From NCBI GenBank assembly GCA_007116575.1, contig SKIF01000014.1, forward strand, positions 1 through 64,000: a DNA stretch of 64,000 nucleotides, given 5' to 3'. Each line of letters starts with the position of its first letter. Position 1 is the stretch's first letter. This stretch comes from Paracoccaceae bacterium (GTDB lineage: Bacteria > Pseudomonadota > Alphaproteobacteria > Rhodobacterales > Rhodobacteraceae). A program made the translations under genes and the position numbers. Under the pieces are notes generated by a model. That model saw only the letters and a program-made list of their open reading frames with translations. It made no database searches and was not told the origin of the DNA. This document shows, one piece after another, positions 16,265 through 26,103 of the stretch.

Positions 16265-17161
16265 TTACTGCGCGGCCAGAACACCCTGACATTGCGCAGG
16301 CAGGTCGGCCATGGTGAATTCGCGCGGATGGCGGCGACGGGGCGGCGCGGGTTCAGTGCGCTCGCGCCGAGGCGGGTTCAGAAAATCCGTGACCCACCAT
16401 TGCAGGGTATCGTCACAGCCATTACCGCCCTTGGATAATTCGGCGACTGTCGGGGTCTGGGTCACGCAATGCCGGTTCCCTTGCGGGCAGCGCAGCCGGA
16501 CATGGAAGTGGTAGTTGTGCCCGACCGCGGGGCGGATCTTCTGCAGCCATCGCGTATCGGCGCGCGTGGCGGTCCGGCACATCTCGATCTTGACGGCAGC
16601 GGCCACGAAGATCCGGTCCACGCGCGCGTCGAGCGCGGCCTGCTTGAGCAATTCATGATGCTGCGGCGTCCAGTTGGCGTTGACGCTGCGCTGATCTGCC
16701 GTGCGCACCGAGATCGAACTGATCGATTCGCGCTCGGCCCGGCTGAGGTTCAGCCGCTGCGGCGGCAGCATCCAGATGTCGATATCCAGCCCGATCTGGT
16801 GGCTCGCGTGGCCCGAGGTCATCGGGCCACCCCTAGGCTGGCTGATATCGCCGATATAGAGCCCGCGCCAGCCGATCTGCGTGGCAATGCGCGACAGGTT
16901 CTGCACATATTCAATCGCATCCGGGTGGCCCCAGTTGCGGTTGCGCGACAGCCGCATTGCCTGCCATGTCGGCCCCGTCTCGGGCAGGCGCACCAGCCCT
17001 GCCGCGCAGCCATTGGCATAAGAGCCAATGGCCTCGGGCGGCTGCAGCGAGGGCATCGCCTTGGCACCGAACAACTGGTTGGCCAATGCCTGCGCGTGAA
17101 CGGGCAGCCCCAGCAGCGACAGGATCAGGACGAGGGCGGGGAGGGAGTGGGGGACGCGCAT
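16265..17161 (-). CDS. mepA: Penicillin-insensitive murein endopeptidase
   Basis: MepA cleaves D-Ala-meso-DAP cross-links in peptidoglycan in the periplasm. The 298-residue protein has a cleavable signal peptide (LPALVLILSLLGLPVHAQA) and the zinc-binding motifs of the LAS family: SGHASHQIGLDID (His-x6-Asp type) and GHNYHFHVRLRC. It carries several Cys residues, as in characterised MepA. Its start lies inside the 3' end of the upstream MFS gene (37-base overlap), which suggests coupled translation. Confidence 0.94.
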   Translation of the reverse strand: MRVPHSLPALVLILSLLGLPVHAQALANQLFGAKAMPSLQPPEAIGSYANGCAAGLVRLPETGPTWQAMRLSRNRNWGHPDAIEYVQNLSRIATQIGWRGLYIGDISQPRGGPMTSGHASHQIGLDIDIWMLPPQRLNLSRAERESISSISVRTADQRSVNANWTPQHHELLKQAALDARVDRIFVAAAVKIEMCRTATRADTRWLQKIRPAVGHNYHFHVRLRCPQGNRHCVTQTPTVAELSKGGNGCDDTLQWWVTDFLNPPRRERTEPAPPRRRHPREFTMADLPAQCQGVLAAQ

Positions 17162-18498
17162 TGGAACTCGGGCTCACCTTCGGCTTTGACCCAAAGTAGC
17201 AGCACCAGCCCCAGCACGAAAAGCCCTATTAGCGGTGTCACGCCCAGACGCTGACTGCCGGTGATGGTGGTCGCCAGGGCAATCAGACCGGGGGCAAGGA
17301 AGGACAGCACCTTGCCCGACAACGCATAGAGCCCGAACCCTTCCGTCATGCGCTCGGGATCGGCCTGCCGCACCATCATGGTGCGCGAGGCCGCCTGCAG
17401 ACTGCCGCCTCCGGCCCCGATCAGCGCGCCGCAGATGTAGAAGACAATATCCGGCAGGCTGGACTCCGCTTCAACCGGCATAAACAAGACCATGGTCCGG
17501 TCGGTGCTGACGATGATCACGCAGACCCCGATCAGAAGCAGGATCGCCCCCACGATCACCGGCTTCGGGCCAAGGCGCGAATCGAGTTTGCCGCCCAGCC
17601 AGCAGCCGAGTGCGCCCACTGCCGCCGCGAGGATGCCGAAGACCCCGATCTGGATGATCGACCAACCCAGCACACCCGCCGCATAGATACCGCCAAATGC
17701 ATAGATGCCGTTCAGCCCGTCGCGATAGATCATCGACGAGCCGAGATAGGCGAAAAGGCTGCGCCTCCCCGGAAGGGCGCGCAGGGTTTCTTTCAGCTCG
17801 GCCAGCCCGCGCTTGACCGCGCCTTTTGCCTTTTGCGGCGTCGGTGGCTCTTTCACCCACAGGAAGAATGGGATCACGAAAACAAGATACCACAGCGCCG
17901 AGAACGGTCCGACCGCTCGGGTGCCTTCGCGCATCTCCGGGTCCAGCCCCAGCAGTGGTGCGATGCCAAGCAGCGTGACGCCATCGTCATTCTCGGCCAG
18001 CAAAAACAGCATCAGCACCAGTGCGACGAGCCCGCCGATGTAGCCCAGCGCCCAGCCGGTGCCCGAGATGCGGCCCAACTCGTCACGCGTGCCCAGCGTG
18101 GGCAGGATGGCGTTGGTAAAGACGATTCCGTATTCGAGCCCGACCATGCCGATAGCAAAGGCCACAAGGATGAACAGGATCGTCGTCTGATCTGCCCCCG
18201 GTACGGCCCACCACAACGCCCAGGCGCCTGCCATGTAGAGCAACGACCAAAGCATGATCCAGGTCCGCTTGTGCCCGGAATTATCGGCAATGGCCCCGAG
18301 AATGGGCGCGAAGAGCGCGGTCAGCAGGCCGGAAATGGCCAGCATCCAGCCCCACATCGCCTGTCCGCTGACCGGATCGGGGGCGACGAAGGACGTGAAA
18401 TAAGGCGCGAAGATGAAGGTCAGCAGCAGGATGTTATAGGGCTGATTGGCCCAGTCGAACATCCACCAACCCCAGATACGCTTGTTCCGTTCGATCAT
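17125..18498 (-). CDS. MFS transporter, UMF1/Atg22-like family
   Basis: This is a polytopic inner-membrane permease of the major facilitator superfamily. The 457-residue protein starts MIERNKRIWGWWMFDWANQPY; the WxxxDWANQPY block is characteristic of the Atg22-like (UMF1) group. About twelve hydrophobic segments follow, with a long loop near KEPPTPQKAKGAVKRG. The substrate is unknown; eukaryotic Atg22 exports amino acids from vacuoles, but that cannot be transferred here. GGAGG precedes the ATG at 18498, whereas the ORF track starts 24 codons too early. It overlaps mepA. Confidence 0.88.
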   Translation of the reverse strand: MIERNKRIWGWWMFDWANQPYNILLLTFIFAPYFTSFVAPDPVSGQAMWGWMLAISGLLTALFAPILGAIADNSGHKRTWIMLWSLLYMAGAWALWWAVPGADQTTILFILVAFAIGMVGLEYGIVFTNAILPTLGTRDELGRISGTGWALGYIGGLVALVLMLFLLAENDDGVTLLGIAPLLGLDPEMREGTRAVGPFSALWYLVFVIPFFLWVKEPPTPQKAKGAVKRGLAELKETLRALPGRRSLFAYLGSSMIYRDGLNGIYAFGGIYAAGVLGWSIIQIGVFGILAAAVGALGCWLGGKLDSRLGPKPVIVGAILLLIGVCVIIVSTDRTMVLFMPVEAESSLPDIVFYICGALIGAGGGSLQAASRTMMVRQADPERMTEGFGLYALSGKVLSFLAPGLIALATTITGSQRLGVTPLIGLFVLGLVLLLWVKAEGEPEFQCASPTPSPPSS

Positions 18499-18805
18499 GC
18501 GCCCAGCCCCTCCCGACGGCCTGTCGTTTCTTCCACTAAGCAGCAGAGTCGGACGACAGACAAGCGCCAATCCTGTCAGGGCGGGTCAGGTGGCCGCATC
18601 ATTACAGGCAGATGCGCTGGCAGTGGGCGCATCACGCAGCCTTCGTGGTACTGTGGCGGGGCACAATCATTCACGCTCGGCTCTGTGAAGACACATCCAG
18701 TCCCGCAAGACTCATTGCGGCTGATGGTAGCTGCGCAAAAGCCGTGGATCCGTGCAGCGTCGAAGACCACCTGCAGCGGCGGCGTTGTCTGACCTGCGAA
18801 GCACC
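18499..18805. other. Gene-free gap between the MFS gene and lexA
   Basis: I see no supported gene here. The small ORFs (for example 18576-18770 minus) overlap in several frames, lack Shine-Dalgarno sequences and show no recognisable motif. In many Rhodobacterales comEC lies beside lexA; no trace of it is visible here. No clear terminator follows lexA. Confidence 0.5.
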
Positions 18806-19492
18806 TCAGTAGCTGCGGATCAACCCGACAAGCCGACCCTGCACCTGCACCTGATCATCGCGCAACAGCCGGGTCTCGTAGGCGGGGTTGGCGGCTTCCA
18901 GAGCAATCATGCCACTCTGGCGGCGGAACCGCTTGAGCGTGGCTTCATGCCCCTCCACCAGCGCGACGACGATATCACCATTATCGGCCGTGCCCTGTTC
19001 ACGGATGACGACGATATCACCGTCATTGATGCCCAGGTCGATCATCGAGTCGCCCTGTACCTCGAGCGCGTAATGATTGGCCCGACCGCGCAGCATGGAG
19101 CCGGGCACGGCAATATCGGTCACGACTTCGCTGATCGCCTCGATCGGCGTACCTGCTGCGATGCGTCCCATCACCGGCAGGTTGAGCGCCGCTGCCTCGA
19201 CCGGCATGGCGGCAGGCTGCGGCACTGCCTTTTGACTTGCGCCCCCCTCGATCACCCGAGCCTCGTGGCGGTTCAGCGCGTCGGGGAGTTTCAGCACTTC
19301 TATCGCGCGCGCCTTGTGCGGCAGGCGGCGGATGAAACCGCGCTCTTCCAGCGCCGTGATCAGCCGGTGAATACCCGATTTCGAGCGCAGGTCGAGCGCA
19401 TCCTTCATCTCGTCGAAAGAGGGCGCGACGCCTTCGCGTTCCATCCGTTCGTGGATGAGCCTGAGCAGATCGATCTGTTTGCGCGTCAACAT
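18806..19492 (-). CDS. lexA: SOS repressor LexA
   Basis: LexA represses DNA-damage genes and self-cleaves when RecA is activated. The 228-residue protein has the N-terminal winged-helix domain ([26 protein letters not shown]), the Ala113-Gly114 cleavage site (IAAGTPIEA) and the catalytic dyad Ser149 (GDSMIDLG) and Lys187 (EATLKRF). It sits downstream of moeA in the same orientation. A separate promoter containing an SOS box lies in the 79-base gap, so it autoregulates independently of the moa/trp genes. Confidence 0.98.
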   Translation of the reverse strand: MLTRKQIDLLRLIHERMEREGVAPSFDEMKDALDLRSKSGIHRLITALEERGFIRRLPHKARAIEVLKLPDALNRHEARVIEGGASQKAVPQPAAMPVEAAALNLPVMGRIAAGTPIEAISEVVTDIAVPGSMLRGRANHYALEVQGDSMIDLGINDGDIVVIREQGTADNGDIVVALVEGHEATLKRFRRQSGMIALEAANPAYETRLLRDDQVQVQGRLVGLIRSY

Positions 19493-19537
19493 GGCATTGC
19501 CCCCTGTTCCGGCTTCAGCCCCACGTATTCACATTAT

Positions 19538-19552
19538 GTTCTAACTATGTTC
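19538..19552. promoter_or_regulatory. SOS (LexA) box of lexA
   Basis: GTTC-TAACTAT-GTTC matches exactly the alphaproteobacterial LexA site GTTC-N7-GTTC, about 46 bases upstream of the lexA start codon. It overlaps the -10 and spacer of the predicted promoter, so bound LexA would block polymerase. Confidence 0.85.
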
Positions 19553-19566
19553 GCCTGTTGTGTCAA
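19538..19566 (-). promoter_or_regulatory. lexA promoter
   Basis: The minus strand has TTGACA, a 17-base spacer, then TAGAAC, a strong housekeeping match. It begins just after the moeA stop codon. The SOS box is embedded in it. Confidence 0.7.
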
Positions 19567-19571
19567 CAGGG

Positions 19572-20744
19572 TCAAAGCGGGATATAGCGTGTCGCCTCAC
19601 CTGCCTTGCGCGCGGGGTCCTGTACCGGGCGGATCAGAAGCGCATCGGCAGCGCAGAGCACGCTCAGCAGGCTGCTATCCTGATCGGGCAGCGGGATGAT
19701 CGTGTGATCGGGGCCAAGCGTGGCGCGCATGAAGTGCATCCTTGGGCCATTTGCAGGCAGATCGACGGCCAGTGTCGCGCTCTGGCTGGGCAGCGGATAG
19801 GCCCCAAGCCCCTGCATTGCGCGCAGCACCGGGCGCAGGAACAGATGCCCGCAGACGATGGAGGAGACCGGATTGCCGGGCAGGCCCAGCAGCATGGAGG
19901 CACCCAGTCGTCCGGCCATCAGCGGCTTGCCCGGGCGCATGGCCACCTTGTAGAAGGCGCGGCTCGCCCCCATCGCCTCGGAGACCGGGCCGACAAGATC
20001 ATGATCGCCCACCGATGCGCCGCCGATGGTCACGATGATATCGGCCCCGGCAGCGAGATCGAACACGGCGCGCAGGCTGGCCTCGCTGTCCTTCGCAATG
20101 GGCAGCACCCGCGCCGTCGCCCCCTCGGCCTCGGCCAGGGCCTGAAGCGCGAAGGCGTTGGAGGCGATGATCTGGTCGCCGCGCGGGGTCTCGCCCGGCA
20201 TGACCAGTTCATCGCCCGTGGCGATAATGGCCACATCAGGGCGACGGCTGACCGTGACGCGCGCGCAGTTCATCGCGGCCAGCAAGGCCAGATCCGGCGC
20301 GCGCAGTCGGCGCGGCGCGCTGACCCGGTCGCCTGCGCGGAAATCCTTGCCCCGCGGGCGGATATGGCTGCCCTTTGCGGGCACCTCGTGCAGGATGATG
20401 ACATCGCCCTCGCGTGTCACATCTTCCTGAATCACGACCCGATCCGCCCCTTCAGGCAGCGGTGCCCCGGTGAAGATGCGCAGCGCCGCACCCGGATCGA
20501 TACGGCCCGCGAAGGCGCGCCCGGCCGGCGCCTCACCGATCACGCGCAGGCTGGCGCTGGGTGCGGCGCCTCCAGCCAGCGCGTAGCCATCCATTGCAGA
20601 TGACGCAAACGGCGGCTGGTCGCGTTCGGCCACGACCGGGGCGCGCAGCACCCGGCCTGCGGCCTGCCCCAACGCAAGCACTTCGGTATCGATCACCGGG
20701 GTCAGGGCAAAGACCCGCGCCAGCGCCTCCTCGAAAGGAATCAT
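19572..20744 (-). CDS. moeA: Molybdopterin molybdotransferase
   Basis: MoeA inserts molybdate into adenylated molybdopterin to complete Moco. The 390-residue protein has the family blocks [13 protein letters not shown] near residue 45, [13 protein letters not shown], the MoaB/Mog-like core [12 protein letters not shown] and [13 protein letters not shown], and [11 protein letters not shown]. It overlaps moaC by four bases (ATGA), so it is translationally coupled within the trpG-D-C-moaC-moeA operon. Confidence 0.96.
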   Translation of the reverse strand: MIPFEEALARVFALTPVIDTEVLALGQAAGRVLRAPVVAERDQPPFASSAMDGYALAGGAAPSASLRVIGEAPAGRAFAGRIDPGAALRIFTGAPLPEGADRVVIQEDVTREGDVIILHEVPAKGSHIRPRGKDFRAGDRVSAPRRLRAPDLALLAAMNCARVTVSRRPDVAIIATGDELVMPGETPRGDQIIASNAFALQALAEAEGATARVLPIAKDSEASLRAVFDLAAGADIIVTIGGASVGDHDLVGPVSEAMGASRAFYKVAMRPGKPLMAGRLGASMLLGLPGNPVSSIVCGHLFLRPVLRAMQGLGAYPLPSQSATLAVDLPANGPRMHFMRATLGPDHTIIPLPDQDSSLLSVLCAADALLIRPVQDPARKAGEATRYIPL

Positions 20745-21214
20745 GCTTCAAAGCGGCCCGACTTGCCGCCCTCTTTCAGCACGACGCGGGTGGCAACAAT
20801 CTCCATCGATTTCTCGGCGGCCTTGAGCATGTCATAGACCGTTAGCGCTGCGACCGAGGCCGCTGTCAGCGCCTCCATCTCGACCCCGGTCTGGCCAGTG
20901 GTGCGCACCTCCGCGCGGATGCGCACGCCCGGCAGACCCTCGTCCGGGGTCAAGTCGAGCGAGACCTTGGTGATCGGCAGCGGATGGCAGAGCGGGATCA
21001 GATCGGCGCAGCGTTTCGCGCCCATGATCCCTGCCAGCCGCGCCACGCCCAGCACATCACCCTTCTTCGCCCGCCCCTCGGTAACAAGCGCCAGTGTCTC
21101 GGGGCGCATCCGTACCGCGCTTTCGGCAATGGCACGGCGGTCGGTATGGGATTTTTGCGACACATCGACCATATGTGCGTGGCCGTCAGCGTCGAAATGA
21201 GTCAGTTTTTCCAT
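20741..21214 (-). CDS. moaC: Cyclic pyranopterin monophosphate synthase
   Basis: MoaC forms cyclic pyranopterin monophosphate, the first stable Moco intermediate. The 157-residue protein has the conserved [18 protein letters not shown] and the active-site strand [10 protein letters not shown], then [20 protein letters not shown]. The ORF track extends 20 codons upstream into trpC. The ATG at 21214, one base after the trpC stop TGA, gives the standard N-terminus MEKLTHFD. It is co-transcribed with trpC and moeA. Confidence 0.97.
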   Translation of the reverse strand: MEKLTHFDADGHAHMVDVSQKSHTDRRAIAESAVRMRPETLALVTEGRAKKGDVLGVARLAGIMGAKRCADLIPLCHPLPITKVSLDLTPDEGLPGVRIRAEVRTTGQTGVEMEALTAASVAALTVYDMLKAAEKSMEIVATRVVLKEGGKSGRFEA

Positions 21215-21215
21215 A

Positions 21216-22025
21216 TCAGGCCCTTTCCGGCAGGACCGGGTTCGCCAGCAGCGCGCGGGTCGCCTGCGCGACATCTTGCTGCCGCATCAGGCTTTCGCCG
21301 ATCAGGAAGGAGCGCGCGCCATGACCCGCCAGATCGGCCAGATCGGCGGGTGTGAAGATCCCGCTTTCGGCTACCAGAAGCTTGCCCTGGGGCACGCGCG
21401 TGGCAAGCGTGCGCGTGGTGTCGAGCGTCACCTCAAAGGTGTTGAGATTACGGTTATTGATACCCAACAGGGGCGAGCGCAGTGCCAGCGCACGGTCGAG
21501 TTCGGCTGCGTCATGCACCTCGACCAGCACATCCATGCCCCAGTCGAACGCCGCGGCCTCAAGCTCCTGCGCCTGCGCGTCCGAGACCGAGGCCATGATG
21601 ATCAGGATGCAGTCCGCGTGCAGCGCGCGCGCCTCGGCGACCTGATAGGTGTCATAAAGGAAATCCTTGCGCAGCGCGGGCAGGCTTGTCGCCGCGCGGG
21701 CCTCGGTCAGGAAATGGTCCGCACCCTGAAAGCTGGGCGCATCAGTCAGCACGCTCAGGCAGGTCGCGCCGCCGGCCTCATAGGCGCGGGCCAGTGCGGG
21801 CGGGTCGAAATCGGCGCGGATCAGCCCCTTGGAAGGGCTGGCCTTCTTGATCTCTGCAATCAGCCCGTAGCCCGTGGTCTGCGCGCGCGTGAGCGCGGCC
21901 AGAAATCCGCGCGGGGCGGGGGCGGCGCGGGCGGCGTCTTCGGCATCTGTAAGCGGTCGGGCGGCTTTGCGCGCGGCGACCTCGTCGAGCTTGTAAACCT
22001 TGATCCTGTCGAGAATGGTGGCCAT
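21216..22025 (-). CDS. trpC: Indole-3-glycerol phosphate synthase
   Basis: TrpC converts CdRP to indole-3-glycerol phosphate in tryptophan synthesis. The 269-residue TIM-barrel protein shows [14 protein letters not shown] with the catalytic Lys, [25 protein letters not shown] and [13 protein letters not shown]. It is monofunctional, with no fused TrpF. It lies 18 bases after trpD and next to moaC. Confidence 0.97.
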   Translation of the reverse strand: MATILDRIKVYKLDEVAARKAARPLTDAEDAARAAPAPRGFLAALTRAQTTGYGLIAEIKKASPSKGLIRADFDPPALARAYEAGGATCLSVLTDAPSFQGADHFLTEARAATSLPALRKDFLYDTYQVAEARALHADCILIIMASVSDAQAQELEAAAFDWGMDVLVEVHDAAELDRALALRSPLLGINNRNLNTFEVTLDTTRTLATRVPQGKLLVAESGIFTPADLADLAGHGARSFLIGESLMRQQDVAQATRALLANPVLPERA

Positions 22026-22043
22026 TCCAGCCCCTCCTTGGTT

Positions 22044-23063
22044 CTAGCCGCGCAGCGGGCTGATCTGGGCCAGCCGCCGCACCGCCCGCATGGCTGCCCC
22101 CGAGGCGAGGCTCTCGCGCGCGATCTCCACCCCCTCTGGCAGACTGGCGGCACGGTCAGCCACGATCAGCGCCGCCGCCGCATTGAGCAGCACCGCATCG
22201 CGATAGGCCGGACGGCCCAGCCCTTCGAGCACGGCGCTGAGTTCATTGGCGTTCTCGGTAGGGCTGCCGCCGATCAGATCCTCGAACGGGTGCAGCGGCA
22301 GGCCCGCCTCTTCGGGATGCAGGGTGAAGTGGCGCAAGGCGCCTCCCTCCAGCGCGACCACTTCGCTCTCGGCGGCAATCGACAACTCATCCGTGCCATC
22401 GCCGCCATGCACGAGCCATGCCTTCTCGGCCCCCAGCGCCAGCAGCGTCTCGGCCATCGGGCGCAGCAGGTCGGGCGAAAACGCGCCGGTCAACTGTCGC
22501 TTGACGCCCGCCGGGTTGGTCAGCGGACCGAGGATGTTGAAAATCGTCCGTGTTCCAAGCTCCATGCGCACGGGGCCGACATGGCGCATGGCCGGGTGAT
22601 GCATCGGCGCCATCATGAAGCCGATCCCTGCCTCGGCGAGCGCGCGCTCCACCACCTCCGCCCCGGCCATGACCTCGATTCCCAGCGCGCCCAGCGCATC
22701 CGCCGCGCCCGATTTCGACGAGAGGTTGCGGTTGCCATGCTTGGCCACCGGCACGCCTGCGCCCGCCACGACAAAGGCCGTCGCGGTCGAGATATTGAGC
22801 GTGCCCTTGCCATCGCCCCCGGTGCCGACAATATCCATCGCCCCCCCGGGCGCGCGCACCTTCACGCATTTCGCGCGCATCACGGCGGCAGCGGCGGCAT
22901 ATTCCTCGACCGTCTCGCCCCGCGTGCGCAGCGCCATCAGGAAACCGCCCATCTGCGCGGGCGTGGCCTGCCCCTCGAAGAGCAGGTTGAAGGCAGCTTC
23001 AGCCTCGGGGCGGGTCAGCGGGCGGGTGGCGGCAAGGCCGATCAGGGGTTTGAGGTCGTCCAT
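22044..23063 (-). CDS. trpD: Anthranilate phosphoribosyltransferase
   Basis: TrpD attaches phosphoribosyl to anthranilate. The 339-residue protein contains the PRPP-binding glycine motif [29 protein letters not shown] and the anthranilate-site region [13 protein letters not shown]. The ATG overlaps the trpG stop (TGATG), showing coupled translation with trpG. Confidence 0.97.
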   Translation of the reverse strand: MDDLKPLIGLAATRPLTRPEAEAAFNLLFEGQATPAQMGGFLMALRTRGETVEEYAAAAAVMRAKCVKVRAPGGAMDIVGTGGDGKGTLNISTATAFVVAGAGVPVAKHGNRNLSSKSGAADALGALGIEVMAGAEVVERALAEAGIGFMMAPMHHPAMRHVGPVRMELGTRTIFNILGPLTNPAGVKRQLTGAFSPDLLRPMAETLLALGAEKAWLVHGGDGTDELSIAAESEVVALEGGALRHFTLHPEEAGLPLHPFEDLIGGSPTENANELSAVLEGLGRPAYRDAVLLNAAAALIVADRAASLPEGVEIARESLASGAAMRAVRRLAQISPLRG

Positions 23064-23644
23064 CAGGCAGGCACCGCGGCTTGGGTCAGGAAATTGCGCA
23101 GCAAGGCATGGCCATGCTCGGAACGGATGCTTTCGGGGTGGAACTGCACGCCCTCGACGGGCAAATCACGGTGACGCAGCCCCATGATCAGACCGTCTTC
23201 GAGCCAGCTTGTGATTTCGAGGCATTCGGGCAGGCTGTCGCGTTCGACAACAAGGCTGTGATACCGCGTGGCCATCAGCGGTGAGGGCAACCCGGCAAAG
23301 ACGCCCTGCCCGGCATGATGCATGGCGCCCAACTTGCCATGCACGATCTGCGGCGCACGCACGACCTTGCCGCCAAAGGCCTGCCCGATGCTCTGATGAC
23401 CCAGACAGACGCCCAAGAGCGGGACCCGCGCCTCGGCGGCGGCCAGCGTCAGGGGCAGGCAGATCCCGGCCTGATCCGGGTCGCATGGGCCGGGGGAAAG
23501 CACGATTGCGGAGGGATGCATAGCCATCGCCTGCTGCACATCCAACGCATCATTGCGCCGCACCACGACTTCGGCTCCCAGCTCACCGAGATAATGCACG
23601 AGGTTATAGGTAAAACTGTCATAGTTATCGATCAGCAGAAGCAT
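23063..23644 (-). CDS. trpG: Anthranilate synthase component II (glutamine amidotransferase)
   Basis: TrpG supplies ammonia from glutamine to TrpE. The 193-residue class I amidotransferase has the oxyanion strand [11 protein letters not shown], the nucleophile motif [15 protein letters not shown] and the His-Glu pair [10 protein letters not shown]. The ORF is open upstream to 23785, but family length and the standard start [15 protein letters not shown] fix the ATG at 23644. It is the first gene visible in this trp operon; trpE is not in the window and may sit elsewhere. Confidence 0.97.
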   Translation of the reverse strand: MLLLIDNYDSFTYNLVHYLGELGAEVVVRRNDALDVQQAMAMHPSAIVLSPGPCDPDQAGICLPLTLAAAEARVPLLGVCLGHQSIGQAFGGKVVRAPQIVHGKLGAMHHAGQGVFAGLPSPLMATRYHSLVVERDSLPECLEITSWLEDGLIMGLRHRDLPVEGVQFHPESIRSEHGHALLRNFLTQAAVPA

Positions 23645-23827
23645 GGCAGGGGCCGGGACAAGGAAAACCTGCGCGATACATGCCCGCGCCGCAGGGCCAA
23701 GGTCAAGGGCAAGGCGACCTGTGCGCGTGCAATCCGTTTGATCCGCGCCAGGAAATATGGGAAACTTCGGCATAGGCGCAGCCATAAGCGCATGGGTCAG
23801 TTGGGCAGAGTTTCAAGGAGCTTCGGC

Positions 23828-25288
23828 GTGAACAGCAGTCTTCTGGCAGGGCTTGGCGTGGGGACCGGGGTCGTGCTCGCGGCCGGGATCACGGCAAGTG
23901 TGATCTTTCCGCCCCCGACGGTGGACGCACCGCTCGCCCAACCCGCCGAGCGGGTCGAGGAGCCCGCCGCACCCGAACCCGCGCCCCTGGCCGAGGCCCC
24001 GCCGGCAGAAACTGCGGAGCCACCCGCGACAGAGGAGGCGCTTGCCGAAGAGCTTGCGCCCGAGGACGCCCTCACAGAGGACACGCGCGCCGAAGATGGC
24101 ACTGGTGAGGACGTCGTCGAGGAACCGGTTGCCGACGCCATGCCCGAGGATGAGATGCCCCCGGCACTGGCCGAGGCCGCTGAAGAGCCTTCAGTCGAGG
24201 AAGCCGACAGACTGGCCGAAACCCCGGCCAGCCCCGAAATCCGGCAGACAGAAGTCCGGGTGCCCGACGATCCCGAGACGCAGTCCGTGACCAATGGCGA
24301 TGCCGTACCCGTTGCGCCAAGCGAACAGGACCGCACTGAAGTCACGCGACTGCCCGCCGCCCCACGCGCCCCGGTGCAGCCCGACGACAGGCCCCCTTTG
24401 CCTCAGATTGCGCCACCACGCTTGCTGCCCGAGACGCAGGACACCCCGTCTGACGCACCAGAGGCCGCGCCCGATCTGGCCGAAATCGCGCAGCAGGAAC
24501 GCCAGACCATGCCCGGTCTGAGCGCCACTGGGCTGCCGCAGATCGGTGCGCCCGCTGACTTGCCGGAAACCTCGGACGAGTTGCCCGAAGCCGACACAAT
24601 CAGACCCGGCGCGCTGGCGCGCAATGCGCTCTATGACGGCAGCAGCCGCGAAGGGCCACGCATGGCGCTGGTGCTGGGTGATCCGGGCCTGCCGACACCG
24701 ATGCGCGTGGCGCTCGCGGCGCACGAGATTCCCTTTACCGTTGCGCTCAACCCGTTTGACAGCAGTGCCATGCAGGGGGCCGAGATCTACCGCGATGCGG
24801 GCAAGGAAGTGCTGATCCTCGCCACCAGCCTGCCCGACGGGGCCACGGCGTCGGATCTGGACGTGACATTTTCGGCCTATTTCGAGGCATTGCCGCAGGC
24901 TGTCGGCGTGATCGACCTGCCCGATAACGGGTTTTCCCGCAACAGCGGGATGCTGAACAACATCATCCCGCTTCTGGCGCAGGACGGGCACGGCTTGCTG
25001 ACATTTTCGGGCGGGCTGGCGCAGGCCGGACGAATCGCCCAAGCGGCGGACGTGGCCCATGCCGAGGTGTTTCGGGTGCTCGACCGCAGCGACGAGAGTC
25101 CCTTCACCATCCGGCGCTTTCTCGACCGTGCCATGTTCCAGGCCAGCCAGATAGGTGAGGTGATCGTGTTCGGCGATGCCTCGAATGACGCCACGATGGA
25201 AGCACTGGAAATGTGGCTCGACGATGGGCGCGCCGACCAGATCGCACTTGTCCCGATCTCGGCCATTCTGATGGCCAGTGATGAATGA
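23828..25288 (+). CDS. Divergent polysaccharide deacetylase family protein (YibQ/DUF610-like)
   Basis: This 486-residue protein has three parts. An N-terminal membrane anchor (LLAGLGVGTGVVLAAGITAS) is followed by about 230 residues of low-complexity Pro/Ala/Glu linker, and then by a C-terminal domain of about 220 residues resembling divergent polysaccharide deacetylases (MALVLGDPGLPTPMRVAL, GVIDLPDNGFSRN, EVIVFGDASNDATM). The ORF track starts 171 codons early, antisense to trpG. AAGGAG seven bases before GTG 23828 marks the true start. It is probably a periplasmic envelope protein; in other bacteria a relative is paired with envC and ctpA, which here lie 17 kb away. Function is not established. 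Confidence 0.85.
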   Translation: MNSSLLAGLGVGTGVVLAAGITASVIFPPPTVDAPLAQPAERVEEPAAPEPAPLAEAPPAETAEPPATEEALAEELAPEDALTEDTRAEDGTGEDVVEEPVADAMPEDEMPPALAEAAEEPSVEEADRLAETPASPEIRQTEVRVPDDPETQSVTNGDAVPVAPSEQDRTEVTRLPAAPRAPVQPDDRPPLPQIAPPRLLPETQDTPSDAPEAAPDLAEIAQQERQTMPGLSATGLPQIGAPADLPETSDELPEADTIRPGALARNALYDGSSREGPRMALVLGDPGLPTPMRVALAAHEIPFTVALNPFDSSAMQGAEIYRDAGKEVLILATSLPDGATASDLDVTFSAYFEALPQAVGVIDLPDNGFSRNSGMLNNIIPLLAQDGHGLLTFSGGLAQAGRIAQAADVAHAEVFRVLDRSDESPFTIRRFLDRAMFQASQIGEVIVFGDASNDATMEALEMWLDDGRADQIALVPISAILMASDE

Positions 25289-25302
25289 TCTCTGCGTCAG
25301 GC

Positions 25303-25331
25303 TTGCAGCCTGCCTTGCCCCGGTCTAGACG
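25303..25331 (+). promoter_or_regulatory. Promoter of tRNA-Leu
   Basis: TTGCAG, a 17-base spacer, then TAGACG ends eight bases before the mature 5' end of the tRNA. It follows the YibQ-like stop codon by about 15 bases. Confidence 0.5.
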
Positions 25332-25338
25332 GTGGCAG

Positions 25339-25425
25339 GGCCGCTTGCTGGAACTGGTAGACAGACTAGACTTAAAATCTAAGGCCCGAATGGGCGTGCG
25401 GGTTCGAGTCCCGCAGCGGCCACCA
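25339..25425 (+). tRNA. tRNA-Leu (anticodon UAA)
   Basis: This is an 87-base class II tRNA. The acceptor stem pairs GGCCGCT with AGCGGCC, discriminator A and an encoded CCA. The anticodon loop CTTAAAA has UAA at 25373-25375. The long variable arm contains GGCCCGAATGGGC, and the T loop is GGTTCGAGTCC. All parts are consistent with leucine identity and decoding of UUA/UUG. Confidence 0.97.
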
Positions 25426-25501
25426 CCCATACCTTGCCTGCCCGGCACCGCAGTACAGAGCATCGGCGATCACCTGTCCGCCGCGACTGAAAACGCACAC
25501 C

Positions 25502-26002
25502 CTACGGGTTGATACGAATCGGAGTTCCGTCGCGGACCATAGCATAGATGTCTTCCATCTGCCGGTCGGTCACGGCGATGCAGCCATCGGTCCAGTCACC
25601 GCGCGCGCGCTTAAAGCGCGGGCCGCGCCCGTGGATGAAAATATCGCCCCCCGGCTTCCAGCCATTGGCCTCGGCCCTCGCGATATCCTCTTCATTCGGA
25701 TAGTCGATCCCGAGCGACAGGTGGAAGGCGCTGTTTGGGTTGCGGCGGTCGATGATGTAGTCCCCCTCGGGTGTGCGCTGGTCCCATTCACGCTGTTTGT
25801 GTCCGAAGGGGTTGCCGCCAAGCTGGATGCGAAAGCTGCGCAGACGTTGGTCATGGTGATAGAGGTGCATCCGCCGCGCCGCCTTGTGCACGACAACTTG
25901 CGTCACTTCGGGACCGTGATAGCTGCGGAATTTGCTGGGCGTGCCGCAGGCGGCCAGCAGACCAACCAGCGCCACGGCAAAAAGGGTACGAAACACACTC
26001 AT
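25502..26002 (-). CDS. L,D-transpeptidase (YkuD) lipoprotein
   Basis: This is a 166-residue envelope protein with a lipoprotein signal (lipobox LLAAC, Cys near residue 19) followed by a YkuD domain. Visible elements are the early strand VVVHKAARRMHLY, TPEGDY, IFIHGRG and the catalytic segment DWTDGCIAVTD, where Cys is the nucleophile. Family members form 3-3 cross-links or anchor proteins to peptidoglycan. Met10 of the track ORF, at 26002 after GAGG, is the likely start. It converges with the tRNA. Confidence 0.9.
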   Translation of the reverse strand: MSVFRTLFAVALVGLLAACGTPSKFRSYHGPEVTQVVVHKAARRMHLYHHDQRLRSFRIQLGGNPFGHKQREWDQRTPEGDYIIDRRNPNSAFHLSLGIDYPNEEDIARAEANGWKPGGDIFIHGRGPRFKRARGDWTDGCIAVTDRQMEDIYAMVRDGTPIRINP

Positions 26003-26103
26003 GTCACTGCCTCGGGTCATTTTTTCCAAAGACCATGCCGCAGCCTCATGATTCTGCCAAGCACAAGCGTTCGCGCGCGCTTGCGGAGGCGCTCACAAAC
26101 GCG

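Noticed and set aside
18576-18770. 64-residue minus-strand ORF between the MFS gene and lexA
   Set aside because: No ribosome site, competing ORFs in other frames, odd composition, no motif.
21276-23174. 632-residue plus-strand ORF opposite trpC and trpD
   Set aside because: Runs across two well-identified genes on the other strand, no ribosome site, no recognisable domain.
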